Shown here: in pieces, positions 10,861 to 22,270 of the stretch | How positions within the stretch are numbered: the stretch's first letter is position 1 | How the letters are laid out: the number at the start of each line of letters is the position of its first letter | NCBI GenBank assembly: GCA_037349315.1 | Contig: JBAIAC010000001.1 | Span: 39,494,001 to 39,558,000, forward strand | Source: Chelydra serpentina | Taxonomy: Eukaryota > Chordata > Testudines > Chelydridae | Direction of reading: 5' to 3' | Length of the DNA stretch: 64,000 nucleotides | The notes under the pieces: generated by a model | Told to the model about the DNA's origin: nothing | The model's input: the letters and a program-made list of their open reading frames with translations, nothing else | The model's database searches: none | Program-made: the position numbers and the translations under genes

Positions 10861-11926
10861 GTGTAATTACACTTTCACGTACCACATAGGGCAAGGTGTT
10901 GGAGGCTCCCTCCTAGCACAACTTTTGGGAGAGTTCAAAGCAACAGAAATGTTAAAAAAGAAAAGATGACAAGTCAATAAAGAGTTAATGAGAACTTGGG
11001 ATAAGAGTAAAATTTGTATGAGATAAGAGTAAAATTTCATAACACTGAATTAAACACTGGTAGGAGGAGGTCAGGATCAGCTGGGAAAGAGGCTCAACAG
11101 AAACCTCTGTTCCACTGTCAAGATAGTCCTGGGTAGGGCTATGTTAAACACAGATGGACTATTGGATAATTCTGATCTTTGTCATGCTGATCTAAATCTC
11201 CAGTGACTCCTCAGACTTCAATGAATTTATTCTGGATTTACATTTATGCCACTCAGAGCAGAATCTGGCCCTTTACATTAACTTGTGCAAATCATTTCTA
11301 CAACTACTAGTGAATTAACACTATCTGTGGCCCTGTCAATTTGGTGATGACTCATATAATCTAATTCCCACCTAGGATGACCTCAAAGTGCAAATATTTC
11401 TTTTTCAATGAACAACAGGAGTGACTGCTGGGTCAAAATAAAAGGAATATCCTGCAGGGACTATCCCAACGCTTCCATATTTAGTGAGTATCTCAGAGTC
11501 TATATTTTAAATTGGATCTCCATTTGGTACCAGTTCAACAAGCTTAAACTTAGTATAAATATGACTCCAAGTCCATACCTGATGGAGCACAGTTATCCAC
11601 AACATAATAGTTTAGTGGTGGTGTTTACCCTTCAGTTTGCATGCACGCAGACAGATTCAAAAGGGATCATTTTTCTCATCATAAAAAATGCCTCACTGTG
11701 ATATTGCATTCTAATATTAGACAAATATTGTGACTTATTGTGAGAAAGCTAATATTGGCTTAAGACAAATACTGCCTTTACTGGGTCAAATTTTCAAATG
11801 GGTCTCAGCATGCCTGTGTTTTTTGCACATGAAACATTGTGCAGTCACCTGCCTGTACACATTTTTGTGCATTATCACTTCTATTTATATAGCTATCAAA
11901 GTATTTATGTGCCCCCCCATCACTAA
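10861..11926. other. Unrecognised AT-rich DNA
   Basis: Mostly unrecognised. At about 11180-11275 there is a fragment of old palindromic repeat cycle A, ending in GAGCAGAATCTGGCCC. The ORF at 11408-11701 (97 codons) has no recognisable domain. Confidence 0.35.
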
Positions 11927-12264
11927 AGGGCTTGTCTATACAGAACGGGGGGTTGGCAGGAGGATTTTGCAGTAACTTTTGTTTTTCAAATTAAAATGCC
12001 CTGTGTCCACATGATGCAATTTTTCCAAATTAATTGGCCAATTTTTGCTAACTTTGAAAGTGGATTAAGTAAATTTCAGGATGAGTTTGTGTGCAAAAAG
12101 GTTCATGGGAATGCATCTGTATTTTGGAGTAACTTGTCAGTTTTCCCTGCTCCTTTGCTTCACACAAGCTGTCACCTCCCCCTTTAACTGCTAATGCACA
12201 GCCAGGAGTATCCTATTTGTAATTACAATCTTGGAGTATTACAGCAGCCACCCCTTATGCATCT

Positions 12265-13011
12265 GCGTGGAGCCATGCAGAGCTCATAGATTTCCTTGCA
12301 ACCTGGGGACAGGAGATGGTCTAGGCCTGTTTTAACAGCAGCCACAGTAATGCGAAGATATATGAGCACATAGCAAAGCAAATGGCAGAGAGGAGTCACT
12401 CCTGGGACACTTCTCAATGACACAACAAATAAAATGTTCTCTGGAAAGAATGATACTCTCCACCCCCCACAGAGCCAGGGCTGCTGATGGTGCTCCAAGT
12501 ACCTGCCTCTGTTTTGAGGAGCTGGATCAGATTTTGCCAAGGCAGCCACCATCAAAACCCAGGCACATTATGCGGAGCACTGAAGCACCAAGGCGTACAT
12601 CTACACATCGAAAAACCCAAACAAACCTGCGACAGAGCATCTCAGAAACCGGGTCAACTGATGTGGGCTTTAGGGTGCTTGCTCCATGGACAGTGTAGAT
12701 GTTCCCACTTGGGGTGGAAGCTGGACTCTGAAACCTGGCAAGGGGCTGGGTCTCAGAGCCTGGGCTTCAGACCAAGCCCTGCAAGCCTGAGTCAGTTAAC
12801 CTGGGCTTGCTGCTGCGGGGCTTTATTTACAGCACTGACATACCCAAAGAGAATGTGGTCGCTGACCAGGACTGAAATGATGAGGAGATTTACCCCGAGA
12901 GCCAGGATCTCTTCCCCATGCATGAGCCCCAAATAGCCCCAGAGGAACAGACAGCTTCCAAAACCCAAGCAGACACCCAGCATGATAGTGCTGGGGTGGG
13001 GACCTTTGCCA
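12265..13011 (+). pseudogene. MYB/SANT-like accessory protein pseudogene, exon 1
   Basis: The translation from 12265 runs AWSHAELIDFLATWGQEMV and later SNAKIYEHIAKQMAERSHS. These match the trihelix MYB/SANT-like domain of the intact homologue at 24326-26868 (there TWSDREVLDLIAVWGDESI and RNAKIYEKISQAMTERGYS). A further block TCLCFEELDQILP at about 12502 matches TCRFYEALHAML. After the nested MITE, EEIYPESQDLFPM at about 12880 matches the acidic exon-1 end. The exon seems to end at a consensus donor (GT at 13012). There are several stops and a frameshift, so the gene is dead. Confidence 0.75.
12592..12844. mobile_element. Nested 253-bp MITE, Harbinger-like
   Basis: It is inserted in the MYB-like pseudogene and interrupts its homology to the intact copy. 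It is flanked by CAA (12589-12591 and 12845-12847). The left end is GGCGTACATCTACACA, and the right end on the minus strand starts GGTATGTCAGTGCTG. The interior has inverted GGGTCAACTGATGTGGGCT- and CCTGAGTCAGTTAACCTGG-type arms. It is therefore younger than the host element. Confidence 0.65.
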
Positions 13012-14037
13012 GTAAGTATGTGTTACATCGCTATACAACTGTATGGGTAGTTTTAACATTTTTCCCCCTCAGGTGCCTGGTAGATGCCACAATTTGGTGC
13101 AGATATGATCTAGGAGCTTTTTCTGAGCCTGCTCGATTCCACCCATGTTCAAAATGGCATCGGTGCCAGAGAATTTCATCTCTACAGCAGTTATGTTCCT
13201 GATATTTTCATATCCCACAGTTGTCCGCCCTGCTGGCACCCACCTCCCAAGCCCCATTTCCTTCTCTCTTCATGTCTCCCACCCTCCAGCCAATTGCCAT
13301 GGATTCCTGCTAGTGGCATCACAGCGGTGGTGCTGGAACTAGGAGTGGCTGGGGGTACTGCTCTACCCCCTGGCTTGAAGTAGTAATGACAAACACCAAA
13401 TACATAGTTTCTATCACCAGCACCCTCACTATAAAAATTGTTCCAGCACCCCTGCAGCACAGTGGTTTTAAATATAAAAAAGCTTTGTGATGCAGGAAGT
13501 TTTATTGAAACGTCACAGATAGAAAAAAATAAGACAATATAAAAAGTACTTTGCTTCACAGTTTTGACTAATGCGCTGAGCTTTCGGCGATCTAAGCATT
13601 TTATGAGGTATGCTTCCCAGAGTGAAGCATCTAAAATGCAGAGAGATGATAAGGCGCTCAGCTAGCTGTAATCAGACTCTCAGCATTGACAATCCCTTTG
13701 GTTCAGAACAATTCTGCAGAGCTCTATTTATTTCACAGTGTACTATGTGCATGGCTGTGGATGATATAAAACAGAATTTAAGGCAAAGATAGTGCTTTAT
13801 TCTGGCAGAGACATTGCAAAGCAAAGCATCCCTCCCTGGGCTGTCTGTGTAAGCAGTGTTGTCCTTCCAGACCTGTAGCACCTCTGGGGGTCACCATTCT
13901 GGTGAATAACGTCACTGCATATCTTGCTGGTCTTCCAATTGCCTTTTTGAACAAGCTCTTTCTCCGCCTCTTGGAGGCTCTTATCAGGGTTACATCCTGC
14001 AACATAAGGACTGCCTGCAGAGGGGCACATGCAATCT

Positions 14038-14943
14038 CTAACCTGCCCCCAGCAGAGGATAAGATGGGTGTCTCTGAATGTCAGTGGGAATCAGAGCACC
14101 ATTAATGTCTATGGTGGTCCTGGGATCAAAAGTTCTATTTTTCATTAAAGAAAAGAGGCTTGAATTTCTAAAGATTCTAGGATCATGGACTATTCCAGAC
14201 AACCCCACATTAATACTGGTTAACCTGCCGCAATGAACAACCAGGCCTTGCAGCACTATGGAGAAATACCCCTTTTTGCTGATGTACCGGGGCAAAGAAT
14301 GGGACCATTGATGGGACCCATGTGCCTAATACAATTCAGGAACCCCAGCCATGCAAATCCTTCAATAATCTCCCATGCATTGCCAAGCTTTATGACCCAT
14401 GACACCACCAGATTCTTTGGTGACCCATGACACCAGACCCAACAGCACCACACACACCTCCATGATGACAGTTAATCTACCAACGCCAAACTGGTTAGTT
14501 ACTAACTGTTGGCAATTGGGAGAGTGAGTTTCCAGATGACAATGGCTACACGCTTCTCTATAGTCAGGGGAGCTCTCATGCTGGTGTTCCCCTGCCGCAG
14601 CGCCGGAGTGAGCTCCGTGCAGATCTCTAGGGAAGTGCTTTTTGTCATCATGAAATTCTTGTGCCAATGCTGGCATCCCAGGACCGCATCGCTATCTTTT
14701 TCCCATCACTCAGTGCTAGTTACCTGAGTCCAGAAACAGCACTCCGTGGGGAGAAGCTACTCCAGGAAATGTTACCCACAAGTAGCTGCTTGATTTCCTC
14801 CTCCTCCTCTATTGTAATTGGCTCAGCAACATCTTGGCTGGCTTCCAAAGCCACATAGATGTGTGATTGCAGCCTCTGTATATTAGCAATTGTGAGGGTC
14901 ATGGGGTACAGCAGTAGCTTTTCCCTCCATGCTGGCTGCCATT
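14038..14943 (-). pseudogene. Harbinger DDE transposase pseudogene
   Basis: This is a minus-strand relative of the intact transposase at 22271-23554. VTNQFGVGRLTVIMEVCVV (about 14440-14500) matches VANQFGVGKSTVGVAVMQV. ISKKGYFSIVLQGLVVHCGR followed by NVGLSGIVHDPRIFRNSSLF (14120-14290) matches YINRKGYFSMVLQALVDHKG and its continuation. The N-terminal part reaches to about 14943. Stops and frameshifts break it, and the C-terminal third with the catalytic Glu is not recognisable. ORFs at 13672-14030 in the expected place do not match it. Confidence 0.8.
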
Positions 14944-15391
14944 TTTAAACTACTGTCATCGGCTCACAAAAGACAAATGAACTACGGGGGTGTCAGGAGA
15001 GGAATCATGGGAATGTACTAGTTTGACCCCAAATCCCAGAATCACAGTGGCTTCCAGTACCTACCTTGGGATACCTATCCCACAATCCACTGTGAGAAAA
15101 ATCTCAGAATGTAAAGGTCCCAGCCCAGAATGCCATGGAATAACTGTCTTGCATGCTGAGGGTTTATTTTGAAAAAAAACAGTGCCTTGTGTACTCACTG
15201 ATTCAGAGGGAAGGAGGTACAAGCTGGCCGTGTGGATGCAATTATTGGGAATAGCTATCCTGCAACATTCGTACATACGTCCCCCACGCAGACAAGCCTT
15301 AAAGTGCCTTCCAAGTGTTTATGGATTCATCCTCACAACACTTCCTGCTTCCGTCCCCTCCCCCCCGGCTAGGGAAGAAAAGTGTTAACCT

Positions 15392-15540
15392 CCATTGTAC
15401 TAAGAGAAAGCTCTGATAGAGTGATTAAGGGACTTGCCCAAGGTTACAGGGGAAGTCTGCGATAGAGCGGAAAATTGATCCCAACCTCCTGAGTCTCAAT
15501 TTAGTGCCTTAATCATAAGGCCATCCTTCCTGTTTGTGCC
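15392..15540 (-). mobile_element. MIR-like tRNA-derived SINE
   Basis: On the plus strand the block GGGACTTGCCCAAGGTTACA is followed by AATTGATCCCAACCTCCTGA and a CCTTAATCATAAGGCCATCC end. This is the reverse complement of an ancient MIR/CORE-type SINE, whose tRNA-like head contains the B-box-like GGTTC-x-A-x-CC. It is old and degraded. Just upstream, at 15723-15763, an 18-base motif is duplicated in tandem with a 21-base period. Confidence 0.55.
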
Positions 15541-15799
15541 AGAAGATGATACAGGCTATTTTGACACCACACACAGTTCTGTATTACAGCATACAATGAA
15601 AAGGAACAACTTGCTGGAAGAACTGTTTTATTCCAACTGTCTGACAGCACTCACTGGGAACTGAATCCTCTTCTTAGTTATACTGGGAAAACTCCATAAT
15701 ACCATTGATCTACACCAGTCTAACTGAGAAAAGAATCTGGACTACTGAGAAAAGAATCTGGATATTGCTCAAGAATGAATGAAAATCAACATATAAAAG

Positions 15800-16336
15800 C
15801 CCTAACCAGATCAATACAAAAAGACTGCCGGCACATTTCAGGCATAACATTCTGGATGTCACATTTCAGGAAAGATGTGGACAAATTGGAGAAAGTCCAG
15901 AAAAGAGTAACAAAAATGATTATGGGTCTAGAAAACATGACCCACGAGGAAAGATTGAAAAAATTGGGTTTGTTTAGTCTGGAAAAGAGAAGACTGAGAG
16001 GGGACATGATAACAATTTCAAGTACATAAAAGGTTGGAGGGAGAAAAATTGTTCTTCTTAACCTCTGAGGATAGGACAAGAAGCAATGGGCTTAAATTGC
16101 AGCAAGGGAGGTTTAGGTTGGACATTAGGAAAAGCTTCCTTACTGTCAGGGTGGTTATGCACTGGAATAAATTGCCCAGGGAAGTGCTGGAATCTCCATA
16201 GTTGGAGATTTGTAACAGCAGGTTAGACAAACACCTGTCAGGGATGGTCTAAATAATACTTAGTCCAATCCCCTGCACTCATGATAGGACTAGATGACCT
16301 CTTGAGGTTCCTTCTAGTCCTATTATTCTATGATAA
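15800..16336 (+). mobile_element. CR1 LINE 3' end, about 540 bp
   Basis: The 3' coding end and 3' UTR of CR1. At 15868-16020 the translation reads DKLEKVQKRVTKMI and EERLKKLGLFSLEKRRLRGD, which is the conserved C-terminus of CR1 reverse transcriptase ORF2. The UTR follows with GTGGTTATGCACTGGAATAA, GGACTAGATGACCTCTTGAG and the CTATTATTCTATGAT tail. It is 5'-truncated, and a stop near 16027 ends the reading frame. Confidence 0.9.
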
Positions 16337-19300
16337 AGCCACCTTTGCCATAGTCTCCCCGGCACTATTTCTCTATTAAGCAGAATTCAGCCAGAACAGA
16401 GAGGATACCTCTTCCAGTTAGGGAAAGAAGAAAACACAGTTGAGAGGGGAAAAACACACATGCCTAAATGAGAAAAAAGGGATGCCCATTCTATCTAGTG
16501 CTAACACCCTGAACTTTCCTCCCAGCAGCTAGAATCCTCAACCCACCCCCCTCCCCAATGCACAAATCCCCCTCCTCTGTGTTAATACCTCCTCTTAAAA
16601 CAGCCAAGTCCCATATTCCTGTTACCATACTCTCCCTCTGTCTTCTGACAACTGGCACAGTGTTGTCAATACTAAGTTTGATTAAATGCTTTTCCATTTC
16701 TTTAACACATACAGAGGTTAGTGCTTAATTAGATAATTAACACAATCAATACAGCATTGATTGGTATTCGTATTAATATTTAATTAAATAATAACTTATT
16801 TCTTTCTGATTGTTCCATGATGATGCAGAAAATCCAATTTGGTTCACAGTTCAGAGCTGGTGTGATGCAGAAATCATAAAATTTAGGCCCAGCATGCTGC
16901 AGAATACCTGGCACGGGGCCTTGCTTAGAGTGGATAAAATAAATTGAGATTATAGTTATAATTTGTGTAGTTTTTAAACAGGGATTTATTATTTATCTAC
17001 TGCAGGGTGATCTTTAAGTCACATAAAACCATCCACATAGCTCACGGCTAAAAACTTTTTGTTGTGTGTATGTGTGCGCGAGCATCATCAAGGCAATAAA
17101 TTGTTTTAGTAACCATAGCAAGAAAATGAATTTATATTATCAATATTAAAATTCCAACCTGTTCACCAGCATACTCAAGTAATTAATTGAGACTTTTACC
17201 AACACAAAACTAAGAAATCTAAAGTTTGCCAGTGTGTTTTCTTAGAGAGGATTTTATGCAAAAATAAATAAATAATCTAAAAAGGGCTTAGATAAATGGG
17301 AAGTTCATCTTGGGAATGGCTTGGCGAGTTCAGCGGGGGAAAAAAATAATAATAAGGATGAAATTTACTCCTCATAATTTGTTTTAAATGAAAGTGTAAA
17401 AGCTTGGGACATGCACTTTGAAACAAATCTGCCACAGGAGCTGATTAGCATCTTTGGAGGAAAAAAACCCTTTTCTTAGATAACTCAGTCAATGCATGAT
17501 AATTAATGTATTTAAATGTGTGCCTTTCCTTAAGGGCAGATACTATGTTAGCAATTAGGGCTTTTGCAATTTTTGCGAAGGAAGCTGCATCTCATTACAT
17601 TGTATTCTAGAATCGCATTAGTCTTTCATAAAGAAACCAGTTATCTTGTTTATGGATTCTTGAGAGTACAGAGCTGGGAACATTAAGTATTTATGCAAAC
17701 ACTTGAAAGTACAATGCTGGAAACGCGAGTTCATTTTTTTTGCCATTTTCATGTAACAAAGTGGTTTTGGTTCATACACAATTATATAAATGTCTGATGA
17801 AAGCAAACTAATGCTCCATTTACAAAAATCATTTTCCTGAGTGCCACCCTTAGTGAGTCTTAACTCAGGCACAACTCCAGCGCTTAGTATCTGTCCCCAA
17901 ACCAATAGTTTCCCTCTCAGGGTTCACCCTGAGTAAATGTCAATCAGTGAAAAAAAGAAAGTCGTTGGCATGAGACAAAATTAAAGTTAAAAATTAATAT
18001 CATGGATCTGAAACCTTTACTTTAAAAGAAGGGTGGAAAGAATGCAATTACATTACAATGTTCAAAGAGCGTTGAGCATCTCACTTCAGTTCACAAAAAT
18101 AATGGAAATTCAGATGAGATTTTCAAAAGGCCTCACAATGGGCCTAACTCTACCCTGAGTCAAGGCAATAGGAGTTTTACTGTTGACTCCAGCGGGGGCA
18201 GATTTAGACCAATGTTGAGACCTGTGGCAATCTCATCTTCAGAGTTTTGTCTTTAGTTCACCCATGCACACTGCAGAGCTCTTAGAACTTTATCTGGATG
18301 ATATCAAGCAGGAAAATACTATGACTGTGAAAATAATTGATACAGAATGGCTAAATCCATCCTAATTTAGACAGGGGTTGGTTTTTTATGCACTCACAAA
18401 CATCAGCACAAGTTTATGAATGATTAACAAACCTGGCTTATGGTTTGTGTATGTACACTTCTCCTGCACCTTCCATTTGCCACAGGCATCCTCAGTGGTG
18501 CCCATCAATCCTTGTAAGCAGAGTTGTGAGAACACAGACATTATACTGTAGTTGCAGCTGGATGCTACAAGCTGGGACCAAGAGACACTCCATAATTCCT
18601 AGCGTGGTGGCTCGGGGATCTTTGCCCAAGGGTGGCACAGGCAGGATTAGGGGACATGTGCACTATTGTGCAATTCCTAGGGAACTAACCAGGGTTTTCT
18701 AGCTACTATGATAGGGATTTATGGAGGATCTCATATAGGGCCTGATCCACCATCCGTTGAAGATATAATGTTGGCATTTCCTGATTTTAAGTACTTCACA
18801 GTTTAAGATTCTTTTAAGGGTTTTTTTTTTCAATGAAATTTTCAATATTTTAAAAGCAAAATAACAAAAAAAAAAAAGGAAATTCTTTGAAGCGGAACAA
18901 TTTGTTAGAGATCCTTAGAACACGGTGCCCTGAACCAGATGCACATTCAGTGATTTGGGGTTTCCTATTCCAGGAGACAAGGATTCCTTTCCTCATTTCA
19001 TGTATTAAGAGTTTTGTCTCATTCCATGTGCAACTTCAGAGACTGAAAATTCCACTCCTCTTAATCATGCTTGTGCAGTGCTGATAGAATGTTGGGAGCT
19101 CACAACTCAACTCTTTTTGGATCTCAATCAAATAATCCTTCAAAATCAATGGAGAGACTCCCATTGACTTCAATGGGCTTTGAATCAGGCCCATTTTGGG
19201 AAGTGAGAATGTGTTTTTTATATCCTTATAAAGTGGCCAAATTAAAGGAGATTTTTCCCAAACCACTGAATGGTACGTATTGAACTCAGATGCCTTCTCT

Positions 19301-19857
19301 GTATCAATTTTCAATCTTTAATCCTATCCTTCTGATGAGCTAAAATTGTTTGGGGTTTTTTTTTGTCTTACTTTTTAAAAATAATGCAAGGTATATTTTT
19401 TCCATGCTCTTTGTACTTAAAAAAAGCGATGGAACGATTTTTTTTCTTTTTCAAATTTTCTGTTAATCCCCCCTCCTTTCTATTTTGACAAATTTATATG
19501 CAACTGTGAAAGGGAATGCTTAGGGGGGAAAACTTGAAGTTGATGATGTACTCTCCTGATATAATATCTCTCTCTCCTGAAAAAACAGGCATCTTTAGTT
19601 CAAAATATACTTTTTTATTTAAAAAAAAAAGCTTCTTAAAATTCAAGTAAAATGTTTTTGTAATCTGCAACACATCAGGAGAGAAATATTAGTAACTGGA
19701 GTTGGCAGAATATTAAAAATATGATTTCATGAATAAAAATGTCAAAGTCAGTTCAGTGTAATTTGTTATTCCTTGTTAATGAATATTTGGCCAATGACTT
19801 TTTTTGTCAATCATGAAACTTTAACAAATTTCAGCACGAATAATTATTTTGTCTGCA
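16337..19857. other. AT-rich intergenic or intronic DNA
   Basis: No gene is recognised in about 3.5 kb. There are many A and T homopolymers (for example near 18822, 18868, 19438 and 19620) and a short GT run near 17065-17080. Old palindromic repeat pieces occur at about 18128-18195 and 19125-19200; the latter contains CTCCCATTGACTTCAATGGG. ORFs (the longest 95 codons at 17618-17905 on the minus strand) have no recognisable domains. Confidence 0.4.
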
Positions 19858-20224
19858 AGTTAGTGGGCAGCAGGCTTAAAACAAATAAAAGGAAGTTCTT
19901 CACACAGGGCACAGTCAACCTGTGGAACTCCTTGCCTGAGGAGTCTGTGAGGGCTAGGACTATAACAGGGTTTAAAAGAGAACTGGATAAATTCATGGAG
20001 ATGAAGTCCATTAATGGCTATTAACCAGGATGGGTAAGGAATGGTGTCCTTAGCCTGTTTGTCGGGGGGGGGGGGGTGATGGATGGCAGGAGAGAGATCA
20101 TTTGATCATTACCTGTTAGGTCCACTCACTCCGGGGCACCTGGCATTGGCCACTGTCGGTGGACAGGATACTGGGCTGGACGGACCTTTGGTCTGACCCA
20201 GTACAGCCATTCTTATGTTCTTAA
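19858..20224 (+). mobile_element. CR1 LINE 3' end, second subfamily
   Basis: The C-terminal coding block KRKFFTQGTVNLWNSLPEE at about 19893 is followed by TGGATAAATTCATGGAGATG and then the 3' end GGCATTGGCCACTGTCGGTG and TTGGTCTGACCCAGTACAGC, finishing in TTCTTATGTTCTTA. A poly-G run lies at about 20066-20076. The same subfamily is seen at 44565-45085. Confidence 0.9.
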
Positions 20225-20427
20225 GTTCAAAATGGAAGTACCTAATTCCCTGTTTGCCACTTGTCACTCTGTTGTTTAAAAAGTTTCAAAGCTGTCCAAT
20301 CAGGGTGGAGAAGAAATAGTATGTTTGGAGGAAGTTAATGGAACATCACAAATAATGAAGGGTAAACAGTAAATAGTCCAAGTGACATATTTGAGAACAA
20401 CCCAAAGTTCAAACTATTTATAACTGG

Positions 20428-20516
20428 GTGGTATACTTGGTCCTGCCTCAGCACAGGGGGTTGAACTGGATGACCAAGGTCCAGCCCTACCTTTCCTTTA
20501 ATTCTATGATTCTATT
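20428..20516 (+). mobile_element. CR1 LINE 3' tail fragment
   Basis: About 90 bp matching only the CR1 3' end: TTGGTCCTGCCTCAGCACAG, GGTTGAACTGGATGACC and the TTCTATGATTCTAT tail. It is a separate insertion from the CR1 end about 200 bp upstream because it carries its own tail. Confidence 0.85.
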
Positions 20517-20604
20517 CAAATAATACTAATGAATAACAAAGATATCAGCAGAAATAAGCATCAGTTTGTGGACCACTTAAGAATAGGGGGAAAAAAAAGA
20601 AAAG

Positions 20605-20735
20605 AACGAGTCCTTGATCCTGCAAACACTTAAACAGGTAAATAATTTTATCCATGGGAGGAAGCCTGTTGAAGTCAACTTTACATGTGTAAAGTTACTC
20701 AAGTGCTTAAATATTTGCAAGTCCGGGTTCTAAAT
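20605..20735. repeat. Old palindromic dispersed repeat, cycle B
   Basis: It starts with TTGATCCTGCAAACACTTAA and has a TGTTGAAGTCAACTTTACA centre followed by CTCAAGTGCTTAAATATTTG. It is an imperfect hairpin of the same family as 10385-10556. Confidence 0.45.
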
Positions 20736-21765
20736 TTGCAATAAATATTCACAACAAATAACCAACTCTGACGATAACACCATATTCTATAGTTCACAAA
20801 TATGTAAATTCCGTTTTCCTTACACAGTGACTATACATAGTACAGATGGTTTCCCTGCACAGACATCCTGGGTCAGTTCTCCCTAAGATTTAAGATAAAT
20901 GCATAAAAGGAGGGTTTGTCTTAGTTACGATGAAGTAATTTTCATATTATATATAATTGCGTTTTGTGTCTGTATTTGCTTTTCCCTTTTACGGTATGTA
21001 ATCAATTTACTTTTTATAGTCAGATATTTTTATTTAGTAAATGGGAACTTGATCATTATATTGCAGCTGTGTATCATACCTTACTTTCCTAGGAGGTCAG
21101 AGCAGTTGCTGGTGTTCCCTGGGAAAGGCTGATGGCAGATGGCTATTGATTTGGGTGTTTGTCTGCTTTTGCCTCTGCTTACAAAAAGCCAAGTAATTTT
21201 CAGCATTCACTCCTTTGCTTCCTCATCCACAAACACTTGCTTGTCACCCACGGAAGGTGAGGGCAGACATGGATTCTCATCCGTTACCAGGGAGATGCAG
21301 TGGTGTGATGTACTGCAGTTCACACACCCTACTATATATTGACACCTCCTTATCACCATGGAAACAAACCATCATCCACATCCTTTTTAACCTGCAAAAG
21401 TCTGGTTCATAATGAGAACTGGCAATACATGATTTCAGGTGGATGGTACATTTTAACTTCATCTAATCATTGAAAAATCAAACTGATTAATCAGCATGGA
21501 TTCCCACTGGGATGGTGATGTGAGGTAAAGGACAAGATGATGCCTGTTGCTCATTGGTATTCTGAGTGACTTTACATAGACTGAATAATCCACTTTGACA
21601 AGCTTCCTCACATATTATGGGCTGGCAGCAGCCATTTTAAGTGCATCGCTGCAGTATAATAAAAGGCTGTTATTGACTTGCAACCAATGTATTCTCTTTC
21701 TGTGACAGTCGTCTTAAGTTCCAAACCTGGGACTGGAGAAATCAGCTGCCCATCTAGCTGCGGTG
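20736..21765. other. Unrecognised AT-rich DNA
   Basis: No gene or clear repeat is seen. The ORFs at 20899-21132 and 21139-21462 lie on both strands and have no recognisable domain. The stretch leads into a weak L2-like piece that hosts the Harbinger insertion. Confidence 0.35.
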
Positions 21766-21889
21766 CTTCTAACATGGGGAGCATTACACTGGTATTCCAC
21801 GGACTGCGGGGGCTTCCAGTTCAATTCCAGTGTAATCCAACATGTTTGTTTTAACCTACAGAGCCCTTTGTGATTTGGATTCTGTGGCC
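21766..21889 (+). mobile_element. Possible L2-like LINE fragment at the Harbinger target
   Basis: The block GCTTCCAGTTCAATTCCAGT followed by TTTAACCTACAGAGCCCTTT resembles the C-terminal reverse transcriptase region of L2-like LINEs, where H-W-L-P-V-x-F is followed by L-T-x-K-A-L. Frames are broken. The Harbinger element begins immediately after its last bases. The match is short, so confidence is low. Confidence 0.35.
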
Positions 21890-21892
21890 TAA

Positions 21893-21908
21893 GGGTATGT
21901 CTACACTA
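21893..21908 (+). repeat. Harbinger left terminal inverted repeat
   Basis: GGGTATGTCTACACTA pairs with the right end. The exactly shared core is the last ten bases, GTCTACACTA. The boundary is set by the TAA target duplication. Confidence 0.8.
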
Positions 21909-22270
21909 CGGTACTAGTTCGATTTCTGTGAAACCGAACTTGTGAACCCGATATTTCCAGGTCGATTGTTCGAATCCACACCAGGGATCTTTTTTCGAAT
22001 GTCCGAGTCCACAGTAGGGGGGCAAGCGTCGACATTGCAAGCGGTGCACTGTGGGTAGCTATCCCACAGTTCCCGCAGTCCCGCCTGCCCACTGGAATTC
22101 TGGGTGTAGCCCCCAGTGCCTTGTGGGAACGAAATTGTGTCAAGGGTCGGTATACGTAAATTTCGTCACTCGACCCACACTTCCGCCTTCTCAACGTGAA
22201 AGCGCCGGCGGGGAATGAATTCGCGCCCTTTTCCTGTGGCTGATAGCTCGGACGCCACTGGACAGTGAGC

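Larger units (their letters stand above)
11927..15299. mobile_element. Old, broken Harbinger DNA transposon
   Basis: A 3.37-kb element flanked by TAA (11924-11926 and 15300-15302). Its left end is AGGGCTTGTCTATACAG, and its right end read on the minus strand is AGGCTTGTCTGCGTGGG, so the ends are inverted repeats. It carries a decayed MYB/SANT-like gene on the plus strand at the left and a decayed DDE transposase on the minus strand at the right. The genes face each other, as in the intact element at 21893-27256, but the whole element lies in the opposite orientation. It is interrupted by a nested MITE at 12592-12844. Confidence 0.8.

Noticed and set aside
13672..14030. Minus-strand ORFs downstream of the broken transposase
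   Set aside because: Expected place for the transposase C-terminus, but the translations do not match that of the intact copy.
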